Source: Roseburia sp. (GTDB taxonomy: Bacteria > Bacillota > Clostridia > Lachnospirales > Lachnospiraceae). From it: a stretch of DNA of 7,993 bases. The stretch lies in NCBI GenBank assembly GCA_017626625.1, contig JAGAIK010000229.1, forward strand, positions 1 to 7,993, written 5' to 3'. Shown here piece by piece: positions 1-5,340 of this stretch. The notes under the pieces are model-generated. The model worked only from the letters and a program-made list of their open reading frames with translations. It searched no databases and was not told where the DNA came from. How positions within the stretch are numbered: position 1 is the first letter of the stretch; each line of letters begins with the position of its first letter. The translations under genes were made by a program, and so were the position numbers.

Positions 1-713
1 AGGAATTTATGATAGGTTCGGACGCTTCCTTTGCAGGACGGGGCTCTTATTTCAGAGGGCATGGAAATTATAAGATATTTGATTATTATAAAGCTGTTTC
101 GGAAGGAAAGATACCGGAAGATTACTGGGTATGGTGGGGATATGAAGATACGAAACTGATAGATTTTGCAAAGCAGGAAATTCTGGCTCTGGCGGAAGGG
201 GAGGAACCGTTTAACTTTACCATGTTGACAGTAGATACACATTTTACGGACGGATATGTGTGCGGAAAGTGCAGGAAGGAGTTTGATTCACAGTACAGCA
301 ATGTGATTGCGTGTTCCAGCAGCCAGATTGCAGCGTTTATTGACTGGATAATGCAGCAGGATTTTTACGAGAATACCACCATTATCGTTTCTGGAGACCA
401 CTTGACGATGGATCCTGCCTATATTCAGTTAGAAGGTGCAGAGAATTTTGACAGAAAGACTTATTTTACTATAATTAATCCGGCGCATAACGGTACAGAA
501 AAGGTGATGCAGAGAAGTTATACCACGATGGATATTTATCCCACCACTTTAGCAGGGCTTGGGGTGGAAATTGAAGGAGACAGATTAGGCTTAGGGGTGA
601 ATTTATTTTCGGATATGCCTACGTTGTATGAGGAGTTGGGAGAGGAGTATCTTAATGAGGAGTTATTAAAAAATTCTAAGCTTTATACGAAAAAGCTGTT
701 ATATGGAAATTGA
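1..713 (+). CDS. LTA synthase / phosphoglycerol transferase-like protein, C-terminal part (5' truncated)
   Basis: The frame is open to the left edge (first full codon at base 3), so the Met at base 9 is internal and the gene starts outside the window. About 236 residues remain. They show the C-terminal half of a sulfatase/alkaline-phosphatase fold as in lipoteichoic acid synthases and MdoB-type phosphoglycerol transferases. Counting from the Met at base 9, there is GSDASFAGRGSYF (3-15), a WG..D element (43-47), VDTHF with His78, and SGDH with Asp130-His131, which matches the metal-binding Asp-His pair of LtaS. The catalytic Thr and the N-terminal membrane helices expected for the family would be upstream and are not visible. 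The family transfers glycerophosphate from phosphatidylglycerol outside the membrane. Three cysteines follow the first His (VCGKC, then IAC). The polymer actually made cannot be decided. The next terminator-like structure is in repeat R1, about 110 bases downstream. Confidence 0.88.
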   Translation, partial: EFMIGSDASFAGRGSYFRGHGNYKIFDYYKAVSEGKIPEDYWVWWGYEDTKLIDFAKQEILALAEGEEPFNFTMLTVDTHFTDGYVCGKCRKEFDSQYSNVIACSSSQIAAFIDWIMQQDFYENTTIIVSGDHLTMDPAYIQLEGAENFDRKTYFTIINPAHNGTEKVMQRSYTTMDIYPTTLAGLGVEIEGDRLGLGVNLFSDMPTLYEELGEEYLNEELLKNSKLYTKKLLYGN

Positions 714-758
714 AAGAGGGATTGTTGAGGAGAATAAGAGTAAAAGACAAAAATTTTT

Positions 759-875
759 AAATTTTCCAATTCTGACATGGTCATATTAGAAAAAGTGTAG
801 TATAAAGATAATGTCTTTCGTTACAAATACAGGATATGGCGATAGAGGCAATGTTTCGTCATATCCTGTATTTTT
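759..875 (+). repeat. Direct repeat R1 (conserved block plus hairpin)
   Basis: This is the first of three copies. It opens with a 25-base block (759-783) containing TTCTGACATGGTCA, shared with R2 and R3 with only one variable base. It ends with a hairpin and a run of T. From 760 to 875 it aligns without gaps to R2 (1110-1225), with about 15 differences by my count. The middle carries TATAAA (801-806) and GATAAT (807-812), which could be -10 elements for a very short transcript ending at the hairpin, but the distance to the TGACA is too long for a standard promoter. Confidence 0.85.
825..875 (+). terminator. Hairpin with T tract in R1; probable terminator of the LTA-synthase-like gene
   Basis: Arms 825-841 and 857-873 form 17 base pairs with one G·U pair (839/859), enclosing a 15-base loop. 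A run of five T (871-875) overlaps the 3' arm, as in rho-independent terminators. It is the first such structure after the stop codon at 713. The upstream arm also begins with three A, so it could work in both directions. Confidence 0.6.
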
Positions 876-907
876 CTTTTGCAATGTAAGTGCTATTCTA
901 CCGGTAT

Positions 908-964
908 AAAACTGGAGCAAACCTGTATGATAGAGACAGAGTTGTTCCAGTTTTATTTCATTTC
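908..964 (+). repeat. Inverted-repeat arm P1 (hairpin element)
   Basis: This 57-base element recurs in reverse complement at 1319-1375 with about seven mismatches. It folds on itself: AAAACTGGAGCAA (908-920) pairs with TTGTTCCAGTTTT (942-954) over 13 bp with one G·U pair and a 21-base loop. The loop sequence TATGATAGAGACAGA is perfectly conserved in the inverted copy. It has terminator-like A and T flanks. Confidence 0.8.
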
Positions 965-1108
965 AAAACGGCTTTCTAACAATCTGTTGTATAACAGGAA
1001 CCATCCGTCATTTTCCCATACCAATGATTTCTGAAAAGATAAGGCAGGTTTCAACTTAATAATAAAGATAATGTATTAAAAAGTTTGTCAAAAAAATAAT
1101 TTTTTTGC

Positions 1109-1225
1109 AAATTTTCCAATTCTGACATGGTCAACCTGGAAAAAGTGTGGTATAAAAATAATGTCATTCGTTACAAATACAGGATACAGCGATAGAGGAA
1201 ATACTTCGCTGCATCCTGTATTTTT
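1109..1225 (+). repeat. Direct repeat R2 (conserved block plus hairpin)
   Basis: This is the second copy, with the same spacing as R1. The conserved block is at 1109-1133. The hairpin arms are 1175-1191 and 1207-1223, with a 15-base loop and five T at 1221-1225. Relative to R1 both arms change together at pairs 1187/1211 (C-G in place of T-A) and 1188/1210 (A-T in place of G-C), so the stem is kept. One A·C mismatch (1186/1212) remains. R2 sits between the inverted arms P1 and P2. An AT-rich near-palindrome (1090-1106) lies just upstream. Confidence 0.85.
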
Positions 1226-1318
1226 ACATTGGAGAGAACGTTTGCGACAATAGACTATATTTTCTATTGCTTCCTTGGTCATTGAATTTTTCCATGAACT
1301 GACGGAAACCCGGTAAAA

Positions 1319-1375
1319 AAAGTGAAATAAGACTGGAACAAATCTGTCTCTATCATAAAGGCTTGCCCCAGTTTT
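1319..1375 (-). repeat. Inverted-repeat arm P2 (reverse complement of P1)
   Basis: The reverse complement matches P1 (908-964) over 57 bases with about seven mismatches, including the identical 15-base loop core. On the + strand its internal stem (1332-1341 with 1363-1372) is broken by two A·C mismatches. On the - strand these become G·U pairs, so the fold is better in the same sense as P1. Confidence 0.8.
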
Positions 1376-1432
1376 GCATAGGTGCGGACTATCTGCCGTT
1401 TATGTTGTATGCAAAGAAGTTGTTGGTAAGCA

Positions 1433-1461
1433 CATAGTTTGAGGAATACACTGAAACTATG
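1433..1461. repeat. Small perfect hairpin
   Basis: CATAGTTT (1433-1440) is followed 13 bases later by its exact complement AAACTATG (1454-1461). There is no T tract, so it is unlikely to be a terminator. It lies between P2 and R3 and could be a protein-binding palindrome or chance. Confidence 0.35.
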
Positions 1462-1518
1462 CGTTTACTATTATGCAGTTATTTTTATTTCATGGATGCA
1501 AAAGAAAATAAAATTTTC

Positions 1519-1665
1519 AAATTTTCCGATTCTGACATGGTCAAGTAAAAAGAAGCATGTTAATATAATGCTGCACGCCGAAATGGAATCGAATCATCGT
1601 TCGTTCCAGTGCAAAGATACAGGATATGGTGTCAGAGGAAATACTCTGCTATATCCTGTATTTTT
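1519..1665 (+). repeat. Direct repeat R3, upstream of the DUF2589 operon
   Basis: This third copy is more diverged. The conserved block (1519-1543) has one change. The segment between block and hairpin is 30 bases longer than in R1 and R2. The hairpin arms (1615-1631 and 1647-1663) keep the 15-base loop and 17 pairs, four of them G·U, followed by five T (1661-1665). The loop keeps CAGAGGAAATACTC, close to R2. The hairpin ends 37 bases before the first DUF2589 start codon. Confidence 0.8.
1558..1569 (+). promoter_or_regulatory. Possible promoter -10 region for the DUF2589 operon
   Basis: TGTTAATATAAT contains a TATAAT hexamer (1564-1569) and a TG positioned as an extended -10 relative to TAATAT (1561-1566). 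No good -35 element is visible at 17 bases. If used, the transcript would begin near 1576 and pass through the R3 hairpin before the first gene. Confidence 0.3.
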
Positions 1666-1691
1666 AAAAAGAAAAAACAGCCTTAAAATGT

Positions 1692-1696
1692 GGAGG
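1692..1696 (+). promoter_or_regulatory. Ribosome binding site deciding the first DUF2589 start
   Basis: GGAGG lies six bases before ATG 1703 and after the in-frame ATG at 1688. This fixes 1703 as the start and excludes the longer upstream frame that runs through R3. Confidence 0.8.
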
Positions 1697-1702
1697 ACAT
1701 TT

Positions 1703-2137
1703 ATGGGGATACCACTTTCAAAATTAATTGATCAAATAGGAACGGCAGTGCAAAATGCCAACGCTATGTTAGAACAGCGTGCGGTTGCTGCCTATCTTGG
1801 ACAGGGGTATGAAGGGGTTCCGTCAGAAGAGGGCGGCGAAACCGAGTTTGAACCGGTAAGTTATACGATTAATATTCCCTCTTCCGGAGGGAAAAAACAG
1901 TTGAAGGTGCCGGTGACTGCGCTGATGCACCATTCCTCCCTACAGTTAGAGCAGGTGGATGTAAAGCTTAGATTTGTTGTGGAGGAAGGGGAGGCGGATG
2001 AGATTATTGTGTCTCCGAAATCTTCTGCGGATGCAAAGGATAGCTTTTCCATGAGTGAACTTTCCCTGCAGTTTAAAAGTGTACAACTATCGGAAGGGAC
2101 TGCAAGGATTAATAACCATTATATTCAAAATCTATAG
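1703..2137 (+). CDS. DUF2589-like protein, short paralogue
   Basis: The 144-residue product has an N-terminal helix-like segment starting IPLSKLID (3-10) and alanine-rich to about residue 32. An acidic linker (about 37-50) follows, then a strand-rich part with VPVTALMHHSSLQLEQVD (69-86) and KLRFVV. This matches the layout I associate with DUF2589 (a small family of unknown function) and parallels the next gene, whose corresponding stretch is APLLSLVPVPAFTMDEL. It has no signal peptide or membrane helix, so it is probably cytoplasmic. It is the first gene of a three-gene operon, and its stop codon overlaps the ribosome site of gene two. The frame is open further upstream, but that part translates repeat R3 and is not real coding sequence. 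The DUF2589 call is by pattern memory and is weaker here than for the next gene. Confidence 0.8.
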   Translation: MGIPLSKLIDQIGTAVQNANAMLEQRAVAAYLGQGYEGVPSEEGGETEFEPVSYTINIPSSGGKKQLKVPVTALMHHSSLQLEQVDVKLRFVVEEGEADEIIVSPKSSADAKDSFSMSELSLQFKSVQLSEGTARINNHYIQNL

Positions 2138-2141
2138 GAGG
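2136..2141 (+). promoter_or_regulatory. Ribosome binding site overlapping the stop of the upstream gene
   Basis: AGGAGG shares its first two bases with the TAG stop at 2135-2137. It stands eight bases before ATG 2150 but only two before GTG 2144, so ATG 2150 is the likely start. The overlap suggests coupled translation of the two paralogues. Confidence 0.75.
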
Positions 2142-2149
2142 AAGTGTCT

Positions 2150-2782
2150 ATGGAAACAAATGAAAACGGATTAAATTTACCGGAAGAAAAAAAGGGAGCG
2201 GATTCAAAGCCGAAGCAAAATGATGTGACGCAGCAGTTTGCCGGGCTGCCAATAGAATCGCTAATCTGTGCTCCGATTATTGCGGCGGCAAAGGGGCAGC
2301 AGGAATTGACGGCAGTTTATATTGACGGCATCAAAAAACTGGCATATACGGATGAAACGTCAAAGAAAACAAATACATTGGATTTTCAATTTCAAAGACC
2401 TGTCGTTGGAGCAGATAAAAAGGTAGTTCCACAGACATGCAAAGTAAGCGCTCCGTTGCTTTCTCTTGTTCCGGTACCGGCATTTACTATGGATGAGTTG
2501 ACGGTAGATTTTGACATGGAAATAAAAAATTCAGAGCTTCAGGATGACAAGACACATAAGGATGCCAGTTCTACAGTAAAGTATAATTCGTGGTTTGGTC
2601 TGGATGCCTCCATTACCGGAAATGTTTCATCGGACAGTGAGCACCGCAGACAGACGGACAGCAGTGCGACTTATAAGATTCATGCAAGAGCGGTACAGCA
2701 GCCGCCAGCAGAAGGCATGGAGAAACTGACGTCACTATTTGCGCAGGCAATGGAGCCTATTGTGGTAGAGGATGGCAAATAG
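2150..2782 (+). CDS. DUF2589 family protein, long paralogue
   Basis: The 210-residue product begins with a charged, probably disordered tail (1-28). It continues with LPIESLICAPIIAAA (33-47), a typical DUF2589 opening, and a helix to about residue 64. The core follows with LDFQFQRPV (77-85) and APLLSLVPVPAFTMDEL (101-117) leading into DFDMEI (120-125). A Ser/Thr/Asp-rich stretch that may be a loop comes next, then YKIHARA and a C-terminal helix. Members of this family are of unknown function; no catalytic motif is visible and there is no signal peptide. It is a paralogue of the preceding gene with the same order of elements, so the two may form a hetero-oligomer (inference). The HNH-like gene follows after 21 bases. 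Confidence 0.85.
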   Translation: METNENGLNLPEEKKGADSKPKQNDVTQQFAGLPIESLICAPIIAAAKGQQELTAVYIDGIKKLAYTDETSKKTNTLDFQFQRPVVGADKKVVPQTCKVSAPLLSLVPVPAFTMDELTVDFDMEIKNSELQDDKTHKDASSTVKYNSWFGLDASITGNVSSDSEHRRQTDSSATYKIHARAVQQPPAEGMEKLTSLFAQAMEPIVVEDGK

Positions 2783-2803
2783 GAAAGAGCGGGGAGGTGA
2801 GAT

Positions 2804-3370
2804 ATGTCTGTATATGGGTATTCCTGTGATATGAGAGAAGGCACACGATTTCGCAATGTAAATGATTCTACAGACGATCCGGTGATAGACGGAATGGGGT
2901 GGATACAGCTTTGGGAAAACAGAACCGGCTTAAAAAGGAGAGACTGCTGTGCCTGTGGAGAAAATACAAAAACTATAGTAGGAGGTCACGTGGTATTGGG
3001 AAGCGGTAATTGCGATGGGGATGCGCCCACGGATTCCGAGAGTTTGTTTGGGGGGAAACGTGTGTTTATTGTGCCAATCTGTACTGCCTGCAACGGAAAA
3101 TCGGAAGTTTTCAGAGCGAAGTTTTCGACCCGGATTGTGCATTTGGCAGGATATGGGGTAGATAGCAGGTTTAATGAAGGAAAATATGCTTCTGAGCATT
3201 TTGAATTAGACAATACGCAGTTGAGAGTGGAGATAGCACAGAAGAGAAATGCGTATGCCCATTATTTATGGACAAAGTACGGACGGCAGAGAGTGCTGAA
3301 CGGAAGAGATCAGCAGATATTAGACATGGCGGTACCGTCGCTTCGTTCCCGTCCATCAAAAGGATATTAA
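2804..3370 (+). CDS. Small HNH-like zinc-cluster protein
   Basis: The product has 188 residues, with a very strong ribosome site (GGGGAGGTGA, 2791-2800) just before the ATG. Residues 48-97 look like a treble-clef HNH module. A CxxC pair (Cys48, Cys51) is followed by GGHVV with His62, an insertion, then IVPICTACN with Cys93, Cys96 and Asn97. Four cysteines would hold zinc, while the His and Asn fall where HNH nucleases keep catalytic and structural residues. The central GGHV...VPxCxxCN pattern resembles small proteins annotated as HNH-like in other bacteria. Nuclease activity is inference: a second catalytic His is not obvious and the fold could serve only for nucleic-acid or protein binding. 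The C-terminal half (about 110-188) is basic and unrecognised. It is the last gene of the operon with the two DUF2589-type genes. Confidence 0.75.
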   Translation: MSVYGYSCDMREGTRFRNVNDSTDDPVIDGMGWIQLWENRTGLKRRDCCACGENTKTIVGGHVVLGSGNCDGDAPTDSESLFGGKRVFIVPICTACNGKSEVFRAKFSTRIVHLAGYGVDSRFNEGKYASEHFELDNTQLRVEIAQKRNAYAHYLWTKYGRQRVLNGRDQQILDMAVPSLRSRPSKGY

Positions 3371-3426
3371 CGTGAACATTGTGTTTGAAAATATCGACGA
3401 CTGAAAATAAAAAATTTTAAATCTGG

Positions 3427-3452
3427 TTACGTTTACACCCTGTGAAAAGTAA
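3427..3452. repeat. Imperfect palindrome in the intergenic stretch
   Basis: TTAC (3427-3430) and GTAA (3449-3452) bracket shorter complementary pieces (TTT/AAA, CAC/GTG), giving a bulged hairpin. It lies between the HNH-like gene and the promoter/terminator. It may be a degenerate intergenic palindrome, or chance. Confidence 0.2.
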
Positions 3453-3493
3453 TAATACCTCTCTGGATAAAGATGAAAGATTCCGGGGCGACA

Positions 3494-3522
3494 TTGTAAT
3501 TTTACGGTAAATCCGCTATACT
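3494..3522 (+). promoter_or_regulatory. Predicted sigma-70-type promoter for the AAA/nuclease gene
   Basis: TTGTAA (3494-3499) and TATACT (3517-3522) are separated by exactly 17 bases. Transcription would start near 3529, about 105 bases before the ATG at 3635. The -10 element lies inside the 5' arm of the terminator below, so a transcript starting here would lack that arm and escape the terminator. Confidence 0.55.
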
Positions 3523-3554
3523 AAGGAAAGAAACTTGGTGTAGCGGATTTTTTT
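3509..3554 (+). terminator. Rho-independent terminator of the DUF2589/HNH operon
   Basis: AAATCCGCTATAC (3509-3521) pairs with GTGTAGCGGATTT (3538-3550) over 13 bp with one G·U pair and a 16-base loop. Seven T (3548-3554) follow. It is 138 bases after the stop of the HNH-like gene. Confidence 0.75.
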
Positions 3555-3610
3555 GCGGTGAAACAAGGCAATAATTTTGGTGCGGCGGATTTTTTGTGGT
3601 GAAACAAGGC
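3535..3610 (+). repeat. Tandem duplication of the terminator 3' half
   Basis: Bases 3535-3569 (35 bases) are repeated at 3577-3610 (34 bases) with three substitutions and one T fewer. Both copies read TTGGTG, a two-base variable site, GCGGATTTTTT and end in GGTGAAACAAGGC. Seven bases separate them. The second copy keeps GCGGATTT (3585-3592), so the 5' arm of the terminator could pair with either copy. Confidence 0.85.
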
Positions 3611-3620
3611 GGCAGTTATC

Positions 3621-3626
3621 GGGAGG
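3621..3626 (+). promoter_or_regulatory. Ribosome binding site deciding the AAA/nuclease gene start
   Basis: GGGAGG lies eight bases before ATG 3635. It is downstream of the in-frame GTG at 3596, which falls inside the tandem duplication and has no ribosome site. ATG 3635 is therefore chosen. Confidence 0.8.
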
Positions 3627-3634
3627 CAGTTATT

Positions 3635-5332
3635 ATGAGAACGGTAGCAATAGGAATACAGGATTTTTCTGTAATCAGAGAGAAAAAATACTTTTATATT
3701 GATAAGACATCATTTATTCGGGAGTGGTGGGACAGCGGGGACAGCGTTACATTAATTACCCGCCCTAGGCGTTTTGGAAAGACTTTGAATATGAGTATGG
3801 TGGAACAATTCTTCTCTGTAAATTATGCAGGTAGAAAAGATTTGTTCGAAGGGCTTTCAGTCTGGGAAAATGAGGCATATAGGGAAATACAGGGGACGTA
3901 TCCGGTGATTAGTCTGTCTTTTGCTCATATTAAAGAAACTTCTTATGAAATGACAAGACTGAAAATATGCCAGTTGTTAGTTAATATATACTCTGACTAT
4001 GAATTTCTTTCAGAAAGTCAAGCGCTTTCTAAGGCAGATAAGGCATATATGCGTAGGATAGCAGAGGACATGAATGATGCAGACGCAACATTCGCATTAT
4101 TTCAATTATCGAAATTTTTATATCAGCACTATGGAAAAAAAGTTATCATCCTGTTAGACGAATATGACACTCCAATGCAAGAAGCCTATGTGGACGGTTA
4201 TTGGAATGAATTAGTGGCATTTACCAGAAGCCTGTTCAATTCCACATTTAAAACGAATCCATATCTGGAACGTGGCATTATGACAGGCATTACCAGAGTC
4301 AGTAAAGAATCCATATTTTCCGACCTGAATAACCTGAAAGTTGTGACAACCACATCAGATGAATATGCCACGTCTTTTGGCTTCACAGAGGAAGAGGTAT
4401 TTGCGGCGCTGGAAGAAAGCGGCATGGGAAATGAACGGGAGCAGGTAAAGGAATGGTACGACGGCTTTGTCTTTGGGGAACACAGGGACATTTATAACCC
4501 ATGGTCTATTTTGAACTTTTTGGATACGGGAAAATTCAGCACCTATTGGGCAAACACCAGCTCCAACAGCTTGGTGGGAAAACTGATACGTGAAGGAAGC
4601 CGCCAGATAAAGATACCCTTTGAGGATTTGCTAAAAGGGAAACACTTAAAATGCCCCATTGATGAGCAAATCGTCTACAACCAACTGGACAACAGCGAAA
4701 ATGCCATCTGGAGCCTGCTGCTTGCCAGCGGATATTTAAAGGTAGTTGACTATGAGGATATGGGAAAACTGGAGACGAGAAGAGCACCATTATACGAGCT
4801 TACTCTTACCAACTACGAAGTGGAGCTGATGTTTGACAATATGGTGCGCAGTTGGTTTGACCCTGTGGAGGCAGACTACAATGACTTTGTAAAAGCATTG
4901 CTGTTAGGGGATGTGGATGCCATGAATGTATATATGAACCGTGTGGCATTGCAGACATTCAGCTATTTTGACACAGGAAAGCGTGTTTTCGGACCCGAGC
5001 CAGAGCGCTTTTATCACGGTTTTGTGTTAGGACTGCTGGTGGAGTTGCGGGAGAAATACTTCATAACCTCCAACCGGGAGAGCGGTTTCGGAAGATATGA
5101 TGTCATGTTAGAGCCGAAAAATCCCAAAGAAGACGCTGCGGTTATCTTAGAGTTTAAAGTATACAACCCGAGAAAAGAATCCTCCTTAGAAGAAACGGTG
5201 CAGGCAGCCCTTTCCCAGATAAAGGAGAAACATTATGAAGAAGAACTTTTTGCCAGAGGAATACCAGGAGAGCAGATTCATTGTTACGGATTTGCCTTTG
5301 AAGGGAAAAATGTGCTGATTGACGGAGCGTAG
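3635..5332 (+). CDS. AAA-ATPase-like protein with C-terminal PD-(D/E)XK nuclease domain
   Basis: The product is a complete 565-residue protein of the family often annotated as AAA-ATPase-like (Pfam AAA-ATPase_like) plus PDDEXK_9. The N-terminus has the family signature F..IRE..YFYIDKT (11-25). A Walker-A-like loop RPRRFGKT (43-50, with Lys49-Thr50) follows, departing from the classic GxxxxGK[ST] by RPRRFGKT. The Walker-B-like stretch is VIILLDEYD (170-178, Asp175-Glu176). GIMTGITRVSKESIFSDLNN, typical of the family, lies in the middle. The C-terminus carries Asp489 (RYDVML) and Glu506-Phe-Lys508 (ILEFKV), the D...ExK core of PD-(D/E)XK nucleases, ending in an HCYGFAFEGKNV segment. Length is normal for the family and no lesion is seen. 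The family is often multi-copy in gut Firmicutes and Bacteroidetes and its role is not established; defence or mobile-element functions have been suggested for related folds. It has its own predicted promoter, and the large PLD-like gene begins eight bases after its stop. Confidence 0.9.
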   Translation: MRTVAIGIQDFSVIREKKYFYIDKTSFIREWWDSGDSVTLITRPRRFGKTLNMSMVEQFFSVNYAGRKDLFEGLSVWENEAYREIQGTYPVISLSFAHIKETSYEMTRLKICQLLVNIYSDYEFLSESQALSKADKAYMRRIAEDMNDADATFALFQLSKFLYQHYGKKVIILLDEYDTPMQEAYVDGYWNELVAFTRSLFNSTFKTNPYLERGIMTGITRVSKESIFSDLNNLKVVTTTSDEYATSFGFTEEEVFAALEESGMGNEREQVKEWYDGFVFGEHRDIYNPWSILNFLDTGKFSTYWANTSSNSLVGKLIREGSRQIKIPFEDLLKGKHLKCPIDEQIVYNQLDNSENAIWSLLLASGYLKVVDYEDMGKLETRRAPLYELTLTNYEVELMFDNMVRSWFDPVEADYNDFVKALLLGDVDAMNVYMNRVALQTFSYFDTGKRVFGPEPERFYHGFVLGLLVELREKYFITSNRESGFGRYDVMLEPKNPKEDAAVILEFKVYNPRKESSLEETVQAALSQIKEKHYEEELFARGIPGEQIHCYGFAFEGKNVLIDGA

Positions 5333-5340
5333 AAAAAGTA

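Larger units (their letters stand above)
714..1702. other. Repeat-rich intergenic region without a convincing gene
   Basis: This 989-base stretch separates the LTA-synthase-like gene from the DUF2589 operon. It contains, in order, direct repeat R1, inverted-repeat arm P1, direct repeat R2, inverted-repeat arm P2, a small hairpin at 1433-1461 and direct repeat R3. Short open frames across it are either translations of the repeat hairpins or start at poor codons without a ribosome site, so none is annotated. One minus-strand stretch (953-1075) reads as protein-like and is discussed as a possible gene remnant. Confidence 0.8.

Noticed and set aside
772..806. Standard promoter formed by CTGACA and TATAAA in R1
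   Set aside because: The gap is 23 bases, too long for a sigma-70 promoter, although both elements recur in R2.
1088..1282. Minus-strand open frame of 64 codons
   Set aside because: It is a translation of repeat R2 and its hairpin. The similar peptide on the + strand of R3 arises because the hairpin is palindromic. No ribosome site is evident.
759..1665. CRISPR array
   Set aside because: The three repeats are over 110 bases long, spaced by 350 and 410 bases, and contain terminator-like hairpins, with no short regular repeats and spacers.
1439..1702. Upstream extension of the first DUF2589 gene to a TTG at 1439
   Set aside because: The extension translates repeat R3 and lacks a ribosome site, while ATG 1703 has GGAGG six bases before it and starts the recognisable domain.
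2930..3359. Three minus-strand open frames opposite the HNH-like gene
   Set aside because: They are shadows of the + strand gene, without ribosome sites or recognisable motifs.
3596..3634. GTG start for the AAA/nuclease gene, 13 codons longer
   Set aside because: It lies within the tandem duplication with no ribosome site. ATG 3635 is preceded by GGGAGG at eight bases and begins the family's normal N-terminus.
4198..4790. Minus-strand open frames opposite the AAA/nuclease gene
   Set aside because: The + strand frame holds a complete conserved protein; these are antisense shadows.
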